DNA of 64,000 nt, from assembly GCA_947247005.1 (NCBI GenBank), contig OX365944.1, positions 58,386,096 to 58,450,095 on the forward strand, given 5' to 3'. Of the stretch, positions 49,860 to 60,175 are shown in pieces (the stretch's first letter is position 1; every line of letters begins with the position of its first letter). Origin of the DNA: Spisula solida. Taxonomy: Eukaryota; Mollusca; Bivalvia; Venerida; Mactridae. Under the pieces are notes generated by a model. The model was not told the origin of the DNA and searched no databases. It was given only the letters and a program-made list of their open reading frames with translations. The position numbers and the translations under genes are program-made.

Positions 49860-50947
49860 CACCTTGCACAGCGGCGGGCGGAACCAGCTGACAATCGTGT
49901 TTACATCGTTTAATTCAGCTTTAAATCAGCTTTAACTTGTGTATCCAGCATCTCCGTCAGAACCACCACCATGGGCAAATCAGATAATAAATGATTTAAA
50001 ATCAATGAAAGTATCTACCTCCAAGATAGAAAAAACTGTAAATATCATCAATCTTAAGGTCAATGACATGGAACTGAAAATTAATAATCTTGAAACCAAA
50101 GTGAATGATGTAGAGAATTCCACAAGTTACATAAGCGCTGAGTTTGAAAAACAACGGAATGATCTGAAAGAAACTAAATCTGAAATTAAAAAAATTACAA
50201 CAATCCTGTAAGAATCTAGAGGAACAATGTAACAATTTGAAGTTACAAAGTGAAAAAGATAACGATCAAATTATCGACGCAGAATCTGGATCTATGCGAG
50301 ATAACCTCTTATTTTACGGTGTACCTGAAGGAGGTGAACAGGAAGACTGCCAATCACTCATCAAAGACTTGATTAAAAAGTATGTTGAAATAGACTCAGA
50401 TGAGTTTATTTTCGACAGAGTGCACCGCATAGGCAAATATGACGTCAGGAAGAGTAGACCAATTGTGGCTAAATTCCATAACTACACAAACCGGGAGAGC
50501 GTATGTCTTAAGTCATATGACGTCAGCGTCAAAAAGAAGATGAACGACGCCAAGTATGGTATTAGAATACAAGGTCCACAACAAACCCAGGATGCCAGAA
50601 AAGCCTTCTATGACATCATCAAAGAAGAGGAAAAGAAGCAACATTCGGTTCGCCAAAATGGAAATAAACTCTATGTGAACAGAAAATTATTCAAAGTATT
50701 TGATTACAATAACAGCAAGGTAATTGACCCACCTCAGCATATGCTACCAGAACACCAATAGGGACGCAATGAACATATAAATATCTTATCGTGGAACATA
50801 AACGGTTTGAGACACATACAAACTGTTTATATAACTCTGTTATTATTAATATGCATTCTTTTCATTACATGTATTATTATATTTGTTCTGGCTATATATG
50901 TATATATATGGTATGTATCATGCCGAATAAAGTTATGTTATGTTATG
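49860..50947 (+). mobile_element. Internally deleted LINE: ORF1, stub of ORF2, 3' tail
   Basis: An ORF1-like region in two frames (49939-50211 and 50237-50760) is followed by the beginning of an endonuclease frame (NILSWNINGLR, about 50788-50820). The sequence then jumps directly to a 3' end, ATAAAGTTATGTTATGTTATG-like (50925-50947), with the tail typical of a LINE. The reverse transcriptase is absent. It is on the opposite strand to TMF1, about 0.35 kb upstream of the TMF1 start codon. Confidence 0.75.
49939..50760 (+). pseudogene. LINE ORF1-like protein (L1 ORF1/transposase_22-like), frameshifted
   Basis: The first part encodes a heptad-rich coiled coil (KVNDMELKINNLETKVNDVE) and stops at about 50211. 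One base out of frame, the coil continues (KNLEEQCNNLKLQSEKD) into the second frame. That contains an RRM-like and C-terminal domain: MRDNLLFYGVPEGGEQED, FDRVHRIGKYDVRKSRPIVA, KLYVNRKLFKVFDYN. This order (coil, RRM, CTD) is that of nucleic-acid-chaperone ORF1 proteins of L1/Tx1-type LINEs; the clade is not resolved. The frameshift near 50205 and the lack of an in-frame ATG in the first part mark it as a dead copy. Confidence 0.75.
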
Positions 50948-51130
50948 TATACATGGAGTTTAACTATTGCATTATAAGCGCAAGTGTTTGATATGTAAGT
51001 TTATGTCATATATATATTGATATTTTGACACAAGACGTATCTTTGTAATTTTAATTTGCGAAAGGAGATTGAGCATTCCCGTCTAGACGTTGGATACTGC
51101 CAATCATCAAAAATAAAAGCAACGTATAAA

Positions 51131-51490
51131 CACGCATGTTAATTATATGTATATGACACTCTATATTAACGTATATATATATACATGTAAAATGGGTAAA
51201 CATGGTGAATTTTTATTTGGTAAAAAACGGGATATTTTAAACTTACTTTTACGCGGAATGGATTCTTACTCAAAAGACAGACATATATCTCTGCTTCATT
51301 ATTTAAAATCGGATAATAGATACGAAAATTATGAGGTCTTATAGAAAGCCGGGTAGAATTTGACTAGTGCGTTTTACGCTTACCGCGGTAACATTGTTAA
51401 TCGGCCGATCGATATGTGTGAGCGGCACCATGTTTACCCATTTTACATACGTTAATATAGAGTGTCATATACATTTAATTAACATGCGTG
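51131..51490. mobile_element. 360-bp element with ~75-bp terminal inverted repeats and 7-bp duplication
   Basis: The left end CACGCATGTTAATTATATGT ... AACGTATATATATATACATG + TAAAATGGGTAAACATGGTG is repeated inverted at the right end with few differences. GTATAAA flanks both ends (51124-51130 and 51491-51497). The duplication length and termini do not let me name a superfamily. The interior encodes a 50-codon frame (see 51192-51344). Confidence 0.8.
51192..51344 (+). CDS. Small ORF inside the 360-bp TIR element
   Basis: ATG within the left inverted repeat opens a 50-residue frame, MGKHGEFLFGKKRDILNLLL ... HYLKSDNRYENYEVL, ending TAG. It is lysine-rich with a central amphipathic stretch. I do not recognise it. 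It may be a relic of a longer transposon gene or a chance frame; its start lies in the repeat arm, so every copy of the element could carry it. Confidence 0.3.
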   Translation: MGKHGEFLFGKKRDILNLLLRGMDSYSKDRHISLLHYLKSDNRYENYEVL

Positions 51491-51829
51491 GTATAAATCA
51501 CGTCTAGATTTCTGGACTACGTTAGCCTAGGCCTCTCTCATTTTTTAATGCTTTAACATAACTAACAACAACACACGTTAATAAGAAAGCACAAGTAAGG
51601 AATACAATAATCCAACAGATTCAATTACCAAGACTAACGTGTTTATCCGAATTGAAAATCATCCGAAATTAAGTCTAATATAACATGCACATTTATCGGA
51701 TAGACAGTGACCAGGCACAAATCGCATCGATTATTTCTGATAGAAAAATAAATATCTGATTGTAATGCATGAAAATATAAACGAAAACAATAAATTTGAA
51801 TGAAAAATAAATACTTTTGCAACAAATTC

Positions 51830-51900
51830 AGTGTTGACGTTTTCGCTTCCGGTTTTTTGACATTTGGACTTGTTTTGTTTTTATCCCAAAAGTGACCTAT
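51830..51900 (-). promoter_or_regulatory. Candidate upstream promoter of TMF1 (weak)
   Basis: On the minus strand the segment reads AAAACCGGAAGCGAAAACGT, containing an ETS-type CCGGAAG. This is common at housekeeping gene starts. It is 2.3 kb upstream of the TMF1 ATG, which is feasible if the 5' UTR is split (an acceptor-like AG lies near 49557). There is no direct evidence of transcription. Confidence 0.25.
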
Positions 51901-52091
51901 ATTTTCAATTAGTGATCATTTAGCGTTTATATATGGTAGGAAATACCATAGAACACAGAGATCTTTAAAATATACGCCTTTGTTTGACAAAACATATTTG
52001 TCAACAATGTGAAAACTGTACTTACGATAATAATTTAATATATGCTAGCCTTCCGCTTATAATAAAATTTTAAACTCTCGTTGGCATAACT

Positions 52092-52199
52092 GCTCCAGTG
52101 GCGCAATCGGTTAGCGCGCCGTACTTATAGACAGTACCTTTCCTTGCTTGCGAGGGAAGAGATATGCGGAGGCTGTGAGTTCGAGCCTCACCTGGAGCA
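52092..52199 (+). tRNA. tRNA-Ile(UAU), intron-containing
   Basis: The acceptor stem GCTCCAG/CTGGAGC, discriminator A, D arm AGTGGCGCAATCGGTTAGC and T arm GTGAG-TTCGAGC-CTCAC are intact. Anticodon TAT lies at 52126-52128 in the loop CTTATA-A. A 34-nt intron (52130-52163) follows position 37, the canonical site; the mature tRNA is 74 nt. A CTTTTTG run just downstream is a Pol III terminator. tRNA-Ile(UAU) is one of the few metazoan tRNAs that normally has an intron. Confidence 0.95.
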
Positions 52200-53835
52200 G
52201 GATACTTTTTGATATTTTTTTTATTTATTTTTGTTTGGATCACAATTTCTAGGCATATATCAAACTCAAACCAATTAGAACTAGTAAAACTGTTTTGAAA
52301 ATTCCTTAAATTAAAATATACAAGCACAGAGCGCGATGTCACGACAGTTAATAAATGTACGTACATAACCAGTGACTAGTCATTTGAAGGATTATATGTA
52401 ATACTATTTTTTGAGTTATTTCATGTAAATTAATCCCAGAAAAATCTTTGAAGTATTACACTAGAGACTATAGATACCATGGAGAGACTATAAATAACAG
52501 AGATAAGAACCTGCCTCCATAGACTACATGTAACCAAATATCACCCGTGTGAATTAAAGTCCTAAAATTGACCATTTTGTGCCGCAAATAAAACTTTCAC
52601 TGTTTTAGTCTTACCAGAACAATCGTCACTTTTCTGAAAGCTTTGACTGTGCTTATTACTTACTTACTTATTCCTCTTCGCCCCCAGTGGGACATAAGGC
52701 TGCAATGACCTCTCTCTAATTGGCACTGTGCTTATTGGCTGCCCTTATTGGTATTCATTTATTTTGTTTGTAACTTACAAAAAACGTAGGTTGAATCTAC
52801 CCATTATTCAGCTAATAATTTTTTCCAACGTTGATGCAAATTTTAAGATAAGGAATTATCAATTTGCAATATCCCTCAGGATAATACGAAATGTGCCATA
52901 TTTTACTGCAGCTGTAGAGGAATGTTTATGCTTTCTAAAAATGTCTGCCAGTAACGGGTCGTTACTGAGTTTTACAAGCTAACACACGCGGTCTATTTCA
53001 GTTCTTAGTCTAGTTCTCAATCTCTGTAATCTTTTTTTAAGAATTGGTGTATAATTAATTAAGGACATTTAATGTACGTATGGAAACCGTGCAATATTTG
53101 CAAGGATAATTATTCTATTATGCTGTATCCAACAAATTTCGATTTGAAGAAAAAGAATGGTTTTCAAAAAACATGCACTATTCCACTATATCCCCCTTTA
53201 AATGACACATCAACGCTATGAATGTTTTGTACATGTATAGTCTCCGGACACATACGTCTAAAAAGAAACAACAATTACTGAAACAAATTCATGGGATTTC
53301 GACTGTGGTCTTTTGAATAAAATCTTAACTTTTCTTGAGACGCATATTGCTTATATATTATAATCATTCTAACAAGATCATATCCCCCTTGTGGTGTAAA
53401 TGGAACAAGCGTTTGCCGAGTAGTCATTAATGTTAAAGAGTCACGACTCACGAGATAATTTGAACATTTGATATACATACCTCAAAGTCAATAAGGGTCA
53501 TCTACCAAAGATGACCAACCTCACCATCAATAAAACATTCCAGACTCAATCAATCATTCGCGAGTTATTGGCCGTAAACCACACGGTTAAAACTCCCCGA
53601 AATTTAATAAAATCCCTAAAAAATACAGTGATCACTAATTGAAAATTGCCTTTTAATTGAACATAATTATGCATATTATTAGTCTTTTTAATTGCTTGAA
53701 ATTGTGTTCTTGTACGTAGTGGACTACGTCTCCAGTTTGATACCGACAGTTGTGTGTTGTATGGTTTGAACAAATGTTTATTTTAAAGTTTTTACATCCA
53801 TTTAATAGCGAGTTAGTGTTTATATTAAACAAGTT
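52200..53835. other. Non-coding spacer between tRNA genes
   Basis: Nothing gene-like was found. A segment at about 52,655-52,725 (ACTTACTTACTTATTCCTCT ... CCCCCAGTGGGACATAAGGC) reads as a dispersed repeat fragment. The rest is AT-rich unique-looking DNA. Confidence 0.4.
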
Positions 53836-53943
53836 GTCAGGATGGCCGAGTGGTCTAAGGCGCCAGACTCAAGGTGTATGAACCTTTAATACGAGTGTTC
53901 TGGTCCACGTATGTGGGCGTGGGTTCGAATCCCACTTCTGACA
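53836..53943 (+). tRNA. tRNA-Leu(CAA), intron-containing
   Basis: It begins GTCAGGATGGCCGAGTGGTC and ends GTGGGTTCGAATCCCACTTC + TGACA. Stem CCAGA/TCTGG encloses loop CT-CAA-G (anticodon 53870-53872). A 24-nt intron (53874-53897) follows G37. The long variable arm (TCCACGTATGTGGGC) is typical of class II tRNA-Leu. A TTCTTTTTATG terminator follows directly. The same sequence recurs at 62318-62426. Confidence 0.95.
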
Positions 53944-54149
53944 CATTCTTTTTATGAAAAAATCGCGAAAATTAAATATCCTCGAAAAACCGCCATGTAA
54001 AAATAAGTTAAATCCACGAATCTAATAAACCATCAAATTACCATTTTGCCATAACCCGCGATATTTAATACACGCGAAAATGAACGAGGTTACAATATAG
54101 GCATGGCGACATTGTATAATTAAACATGTACATCTGTATCAGTGAAACT

Positions 54150-54850
54150 CACTTTATTGCTCCCATCCAGGGGACATAGGCAAGAATTCCAAAACAGGAA
54201 GACCAGGCGGGCGTCATTACTTCTGGACTTCGCAATTGCATTTGACAAGGTTCCATTTCAACGTCTCCTACTTAAACTCAATTTCTATAGCATTCGGAAC
54301 AACACACTTTAACTTCAGTGGATATCATATTTCCTAAACAACACAACTCAGCAAGAACTTGTAGAGGCTAAGAAGGAACAGTGTTAGGGCTCCTCTTATT
54401 CCAGGTTTACTTGAACGACCTCCCGCCCTCAGGTCTGTCTATCGTTTCAAGCCAACCTGTTTGCTGATGACACACTGCTGTACAAACACATTGACAATAA
54501 TGAAGATGCCACCGAACTCCAAGATGATCAGTTCTAGATGCCTGGGTGTGAGCTTCCATCCTGATATTTATGTACCATGTTCAGGATTTCTACATCGAAA
54601 GACCTGTTACTATCTCAATCGTCGAAAATTTACTGACTTGGCGAAGTACCTTGGTATAACACTCATGCAGCGGTGTCAGATATGCATGAACTACACTGAC
54701 AGCGGTCAGAGATGTGTAACAAAAATGGTCAACGGACTGTCCGACTCTCTTTTAGAGCACAAATAATCTAGAGACTGACCATGCTTTTCAAGACATCTCA
54801 CAATTAAGTGTACAGGCGAGGTCGTTAGATACAGCAAGAACAGAACCAAG
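54150..54850 (+). mobile_element. Decayed non-LTR retrotransposon reverse transcriptase fragment
   Basis: In shifting frames this segment encodes LLDFAIAFDKVPFQRLLLKL followed by NFYSIRNNTL (the motif around the first catalytic Asp). About 200 nt later comes NLFADDTLLYKHIDNNEDAT, the FADD catalytic box. AKYLGITL further on matches the C-terminal part of Jockey/CR1/L2-type enzymes. Frameshifts and stops interrupt it throughout, so it is inactive. It is inserted between tRNA-Leu and tRNA-Ile in the first copy of the duplicated block and absent from the second. Confidence 0.85.
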
Positions 54851-55074
54851 GTTCCAAGAAGGCTTATGGTAGGTACGTGTATTTAAGGTAGATAGATCTA
54901 CATGTAATACTAAGTATGAAATTAATTACAGAATAGTAATCTTATTATAATGAAGATGCCATAAATATGTATACCAAACTAATTTTCACATATTTAAATG
55001 CAAGTACCTTTGTTAGTCATAATTATTACGAATGCGTATGAATCTAAAGTAGTTTAGCCGTCGCAAAGACAACT

Positions 55075-55182
55075 GCTCCAGTGGCGCAATCGGCTAGCGC
55101 GCCGTACTTATAGACAGTACCTTACCTTGCTTGCGAGGGAAGAGATATGCGGAGGCTGTGAGTACGAGCCTCACCTGGAGCA
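55075..55182 (+). pseudogene. tRNA-Ile(UAU) copy, probably a pseudogene
   Basis: The structure is that of the 52092 gene, including a 34-nt intron, but the T loop reads TACGAGC instead of TTCGAGC. The near-universal position 55 U is therefore A, which also damages the B-box promoter. The D loop has CGGCTAGC. The downstream sequence has only a TTTT run about 8 nt away. Expression is doubtful. Confidence 0.8.
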
Positions 55183-55224
55183 GCAATGTATTTTCACAAT
55201 TCTGATTAGAAACTGTATCTTTTA

Positions 55225-55312
55225 TCGTTCTCCTTGGCGCAGCCGGCTAAGCTACTGCTTACTGATCTAAATTGATTTTTTACTTGGGTTAAAATCCCAC
55301 CAAACGCCATGA
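55225..55312 (+). pseudogene. tRNA-like relic
   Basis: TCTCCTTGGCGCAGCCGGCT is A-box-like, and TTGGGTTAAAATCCCACCAA is a T-arm/B-box-like stem-loop, about 45 nt apart. The T loop lacks the conserved C, and the anticodon arm does not fold convincingly. It may be a dead tRNA or a SINE head. Confidence 0.35.
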
Positions 55313-55689
55313 ATATTTTCAATTTTGCCAAATAAAACATGTGCATGCATGTCTATTATACATTTCTAGAGTATACATATTCCATTGTATTTTGATACAA
55401 TGAAAACATTCCCACGTAAAGACTATTGAACAGAAATATCAGTCAACGTTCAACTGCGCTCCTTGAATTATCTGAGAAAAATTTGTTAATTTTGACGTTT
55501 CAACTGAGTGGTGATTCCAGCGAAACTTTTGATGAAAAGAATTGTAATACAACCCGATTGTCATCTGAGCATTGCCAAGATGTATCCAGGGTGGACTAAA
55601 ACTAATATAAATGAAACAACGCAACAAATTAATGTCAAACGTAAAACATAAATTTATCATTTATTTAAGAAATAATGAATAGGCTACGT

Positions 55690-55830
55690 AGCTATGTTTT
55701 GTTGCGTAATAAAATATAGGCTGCACGTGTTTGGATGCGTAGTAATTAAATCACGAGTGCATAGCACGAGTGATTTAATGTATGCATTCAAACGAGTGCC
55801 TATATTTTATAACACAACAAAGCACAGCTC
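55690..55830. repeat. Foldback palindrome with CRE-like and CCAAT flank
   Basis: Arms CTATGTTTTGTTGCGTAATA and, inverted, the segment ending TTATAACACAACAAAGCA pair around a nearly perfect centre, AAATCACGAGTGC-ATA-GCACGAGTGATTT. To the right lie TTGACGTCAA, ATGACGTCAA, GTGACGTCACCAATCAG and a CGCGGT patch (55890-56010). The layout matches the palindrome at 27628-27755. Confidence 0.75.
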
Positions 55831-56735
55831 CTATTTATTATTTCGATTCTAACATCACCAATGCTATGCCATTTATAGCACAACAAGACAGGTTGACGTC
55901 AAACTACTTTCTTTCCTAGGAACGTTACCGTCACCGTTACGTCATGTGTCATACATAGTATATGACGTCAAACGTGACGTCACCAATCAGCTATATTTTA
56001 TCGCGGTATTAAAATATGGTAAGCTCAATATACGCACAGAAGGCAAATCTCACGTGCTATGTTAGAATAAGTAATAAATTATATATACATAATTATATTA
56101 CGATAATATAATTATTGAAAAAAGGATAGCCGCGGAGTCGCACCCACAGCCCATACAAAATGTATGCAACGTTTCTGTGTATAGAACGGCCTCGCTGTCA
56201 ACTAGAAATTAATGTAAGTTTTGATATGTATCCATAATCAGAAATATAACGGTAAATATCGTTTCAACCTTAGCAATTGGACTAGCCCGAGTGTCATATT
56301 TCAAAGGTCGCTGTGAATCTATACTATTCCTGTTAATCATTTACTGTTACTACTCATACGCACCAATAATAATTTAGTGCGTACATGTACATTAACAAGT
56401 TTTATTTCTTTTTATGCTCAGGTAAGTGAATTATGAAACATATAAGATTACGCTATTGGGTGACCAGATAGTCCCTAATTCAATAGATAGTACTTACCCA
56501 GGGATTGGGCTTAGTGCCTTCACTACACGTCTCTATCTACATTGGTCTCTTGCCATTATTTTCATTTCTCCCCATGACGATCTAAGGGGTTTCAGTTCTG
56601 TCTCCGGTGTCCTCATCCAGGTTGTCACAGGTCGACCTCTTTGACGCGTCCCTGTGGATTTCAGTCCAAGACATGCCGGGTTATGTCAGATAGAACTAGT
56701 ATGTTCATAATAGTCCAGATGCCAGAGGGGATAAC

Positions 56736-57278
56736 TACGGAATCCTGTTAGTGTCATTTTCAATATCGTGTATCGCCCTCCAAGGGCGAGACACGAGAAT
56801 TGCGCGAGGCAAGAAACGAGACATGAGAATTACAGTGTGGCCATACCACGTGGTATGTGACGTCATTTTTGGCTAAGACTGTCAGCCGATTACGCTCGAC
56901 TGGGAGTTAAAAAGTCCTGTAAGTATCTTATTTTCCACTCGATTTTGACGAAATATGGCCGATGCTAAGGGGAAAAGTGTTCACTATCCCCGGTTGTTGA
57001 TACATTTCTCACCACGGGTTTACTTTTGTCTAACATTCGAGTCAAATGCCAGTCCGCATCAAAAATGAAATGCTTAGACGGCACGCCAATTGGAAATTCA
57101 TCACAACAGTAGTTATATACGACAGTAAGCAGTGCCTGAATTTGTTCGGACGTCAAGTCACTCATTTTAATACATGTCGGGTGAACAGATTGAAAAAAAG
57201 ACCAACCAACGGTATTTTTTAAAAACAGAAAATATGCTAAGACGGCACGTCGTATTTGTTCAGCTAAGACGGCACGCC
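56736..57278 (+). repeat. Left terminal inverted repeat
   Basis: It starts TACGGAATCCTGTTAGTGTC and contains the palindromic CGCCCTCCAAGGGCG. Next come GAGACACGAGAATTGCGCGA, CCATACCACGTGGTATG (perfect palindrome with E-box CACGTG) and three same-strand copies of TAGACGGCACG/AAGACGGCACG (about 57074, 57239 and 57268). It ends GCTAAGACGGCACGCC. Confidence 0.88.
56965..57165 (-). CDS. TIR-borne small protein, 66 aa, unrecognised
   Basis: ATG is followed by SDLTSEQIQALLTVVYNYCC, then DEFPIGVPSKHFIFDADWHL and a polar tail ending GDSEHFSP, stop. The same protein is encoded in the right arm with one residue change (YCC to YYC). Hydrophobic and aromatic spacing suggests a small folded domain. An ATG on the opposite strand at 57174 faces away, 9 nt from this start, which implies a bidirectional start region. 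I do not recognise the family. It could be the first exon of a longer transposon gene. Confidence 0.5.
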   Translation of the reverse strand: MSDLTSEQIQALLTVVYNYCCDEFPIGVPSKHFIFDADWHLTRMLDKSKPVVRNVSTTGDSEHFSP

Positions 57279-57368
57279 AAAAGTGAAGCGAAGCATCGGG
57301 TACATTTTAAACATAATATTGGCGTAATTATCCAAGCATTAACTGGAATGAACTGTTCCAAGACATAA
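57174..57368 (+). CDS. Divergent small ORF spanning arm and interior, 64 aa (weak)
   Basis: ATG TCG GGT GAA CAG encodes MSGEQIEKKT and runs from the left arm into the interior, ending LTGMNCSKT. In the right arm the same start (60803, minus strand) follows a different frame, because an adjacent A-run is one base longer. The protein is therefore not conserved between arms, which weakens it as a gene. Confidence 0.25.
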   Translation: MSGEQIEKKTNQRYFLKTENMLRRHVVFVQLRRHAKSEAKHRVHFKHNIGVIIQALTGMNCSKT

Positions 57369-57547
57369 CGTATAAATTCAACAGGACTGGTTGTCGTATT
57401 GTTATTTGTTTTAGGTTGGTACCGAATGTCAATAATAAGACTATTGTGGAAACCTCTTCCAATCTCTATCACCCGGTTATGTTTGCGTTCGATTATCAGT
57501 CGAAAATGTTTGCTAATCGAGTATTTCCTTATTGTAAGAGTTAACCA
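57260..57547 (-). CDS. Exon-like open frame in transposon interior (unrecognised)
   Basis: A 95-codon minus-strand frame contains RKYSISKHFRLIIERKHNRV, IEIGRGFHNSLIIDIRYQP and SPVEFIRYVLEQFIPVN. It ends inside the left arm (LLACRLS, stop). No ATG start is obvious; it probably begins at a splice acceptor. The composition is protein-like, but I recognise no domain. Confidence 0.35.
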   Translation of the reverse strand, partial: WLTLTIRKYSISKHFRLIIERKHNRVIEIGRGFHNSLIIDIRYQPKTNNNTTTSPVEFIRYVLEQFIPVNAWIITPILCLKCTRCFASLLACRLS

Positions 57548-57773
57548 TTATGTTGTACGTATTTGTATGTTTAAACAGAATATCATCGCCACCAAAAGTC
57601 TCACATAATTCTTAAACTGGTTGCTAAATTCGGCCTAAAAGAAATACTCAATTTGATAACAATTCTGTTTTATTTAATTATCAATGAACAAAATGTAGGA
57701 AATGTCGTGATGTCTTGGTGTGTTAAAATGCTCGATATAAAGCGTTTAAATTTAGTAGGAACCTTGTCGCACA

Positions 57774-57989
57774 CTAATCATTGCTAGTAATCAACAACTT
57801 TTTTAACTTTGATGTATACTCTCGTTGTAGAAGAAACATGTCAACCGACGAAAATTGAGCAGTACTTGTGGGAAGCAATTCAACCACCGAAAAAATATGT
57901 TGAGCCATGAAAGAACACACAGTGGATTGATGCCATATACTTGTTGTACCCATGTGTCCGTCCATAATAACTTGATTCTGAACGCTAAA
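57774..57989 (-). CDS. Exon-like open frame with stop in transposon interior (unrecognised)
   Basis: After an acceptor-like ACATAGTCAG, the minus strand reads YYTFSVQNQVIMDGHMGTTS, then SIWHQSTVCSFMAQHIFSVV and ELLPTSTAQFSSVDMFLL, ending LITSND and TAG. It could be the 3' exon of a transposon gene. Upstream exons are not identified. Confidence 0.35.
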   Translation of the reverse strand, partial: FSVQNQVIMDGHMGTTSIWHQSTVCSFMAQHIFSVVELLPTSTAQFSSVDMFLLQREYTSKLKKLLITSND

Positions 57990-58201
57990 TGTGTAGTACC
58001 TGACTATGTATGAATGTTTCTATCTATAAAACCTAATCAAAAGAATAATTGAGTCATCTAGGGTACAATGTAGATCACATCGTGTTGTATACTTCATGCG
58101 ATTGTGACACCTAATAAAAGTGTGTGTTGATATGATGGTGATAGAGCACAAAAGCGTTATCATTTTCATTTGCCGCTTTGTTAACTGTTGTGTTGTGCTT
58201 A

Positions 58202-58470
58202 TTAACTTTTAGAGATTTTTTCGAATCTCCCTTTGGCACTTAACATCTCGCAAAAATGTTGGCAGTAATCAGCAACTTTATTGATCTTTTTTTTAGTTAT
58301 TGTGATTCTAATAAATAACTCAAATGCAGGATGCATACTTTTACTTATTATGTGTTTGCTTTCTACTCCGTGAAAATGTTTCACTGGATATGTATCGACA
58401 TCGTAAATTTTATCGATCAGCTGAGATTTATTTGTAAATTCGTGATGGTTATACTTGAAATTGTCTGTTA
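58202..58470 (-). CDS. Terminal exon-like frame in transposon interior (unrecognised)
   Basis: It is preceded by a strong acceptor (TTTTTTATTATTAACAG). The minus strand encodes NFKYNHHEFTNKSQLIDKIY, DVDTYPVKHFHGVESKHIIS and INKVADYCQHFCEMLSAK, ending KISKS and TAA. It is lysine- and histidine-rich. I recognise no domain. Confidence 0.4.
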
Positions 58471-59583
58471 ATAATAAAAAAGTCAACATACATCTCGGTA
58501 TTGTTTATTTATCATATTATTTATCATATCAGTATAATATTGGCAAACAAAACTCATCAACTCAAACATTAATAATCATCGTTGACATCAGATGTATGCA
58601 AATACTAGCTTATATTACTACATGTACAATGGATTGACGAAATATAAGTATCTTTTCTACATAATTAAATAACTAGGTATATTCGATTTGCGATCAGGTT
58701 GGACCCACATAAACGTAAAATATCTTACGAAGTACACTGAAAAAAATGGGTACATCTTAATAAAACACCATGGTACTGTTTTATCAAAGCTTTTATGGAA
58801 ATTTTAAACTTACGCTCCAATTTAAAGTCCTTATTCTGCTTTTACAACTTCTAATTTGGGATTCGGCTGGTTTTGTATGAGTGCATTTACTGAATCATTG
58901 TTAATATTGCAAATCCACTTACCACAATTTGTATTTGTTAAAGAATTATAAAGAGTTCAAATTTGGACATAAGTTTACGATTTCCATGTTAAGTCTGAAG
59001 CAGTGTAAACAAGTATGGTTGATTCAAGTAACCAGCAGAACAAGTATCAGCAAATTTGTCAAAGTGGACGATAACTTAATATCAGTGGTATTTATGAACT
59101 GTACATTTTCTCAAAGGTCTAGCTTTTAGCGAGGAATTCGTGCTATATTTCTTCATTAAATAAGAAAAGCATTTTAATTTTATTAATGTTCAAATAGGGC
59201 ATGTTTTAAAGGCATGGACAAACTAGACCGGCAATACGTCAGACAATGCTATATTGGACTAGTACGAGTTCTGAGCGTTATTTGCAAGGCTGGTCAAATT
59301 GATAAATACTTGCAATATGTATATTAAACTGATAAATACTTTCAATGTAACATTCGTAACTGTTTATTTCACATTACACATACATATGTATAAGACAAAC
59401 ATGCACAATAGCCAAGACGTGCACAATCAACGTAGATTCTTCTAGTACTTCATTAAAGTTCGTCTAAGTGCAAACCGAGTCTATAAATCGGCAACAACTT
59501 GCTCTTATTTCGTCTCGCAGTTTTCCATCTTACTCATAGCACCCCCGCCTTGCAACAGCATTTCGATTACTCCCCATTTTAGC

Positions 59584-60175
59584 CTATTTAGTCTTTGGCT
59601 TCACTCTAAGACGACCTGGATCATCAAATTCGTGGTCTCTGAAATCGAAAGAAGTGACGTTGAATGGAAACAGATAAACATAAAAACTGACCAATTACCA
59701 AACGGGGTCATCATTCTTGCAGTATCTGGATAAGAGTCGAATTTAGTTTGATTGAAAATACTAACTGGTGATTAAGGAAGGTCACATGATATGCTATTGC
59801 TATCGATGGTGTTTTAGCAATGTTCTTCTAACGTTTAACAAGGTGATCTAGGTTATTGACCCATGAAAACGAACTCTTAGGTTATGGAGAAACCACAGTT
59901 ACAGTTTCGTAAAGAGTATGCAAAGTTCCTGCATGCTCACGGTGAAGACTGTGCAAAAGATGTTTCAAGATTTTTTGCAACTTATGTTGTGTTTGCGGTA
60001 CGGCAATTACATGTATGAACGTATGTTAAAATAAGACTATTAATCTCATTTTATACCTCACAGTTCCAGGTTCGTAGCTATGCTGTTCATTCTCTCCATT
60101 GTCGTTTTTTTATCAGTTCTATACTGACCAACCAGTTTGTACACCTTTTTCTTCGAAGTTGTGTATGAAAAGTGT
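59584..60175 (-). CDS. Two-exon C-terminus of a transposon-borne gene (unrecognised)
   Basis: Exon A (60062-60175; acceptor AACTTTCAG, donor GTGAGG) encodes HFSYTTSKKKVYKLVGQYRT followed by DKKTTMERMNSIATNLE. Exon B (59584-59638; acceptor TTTCGATTTCAG) joins in phase to give LDHEFDDPGRLRVKPKTK and TAG. The in-frame join of two short exons with good splice sites is unlikely by chance, so this appears to be a real spliced gene. The start and upstream exons are unknown. It is highly basic, with no recognised domain. Confidence 0.5.

Noticed and set aside
58455..59129. Plus-strand frames of 60 and 66 codons inside the transposon
   Set aside because: AT-rich, no splice signals or repeated occurrence; the better exon candidates are on the minus strand.
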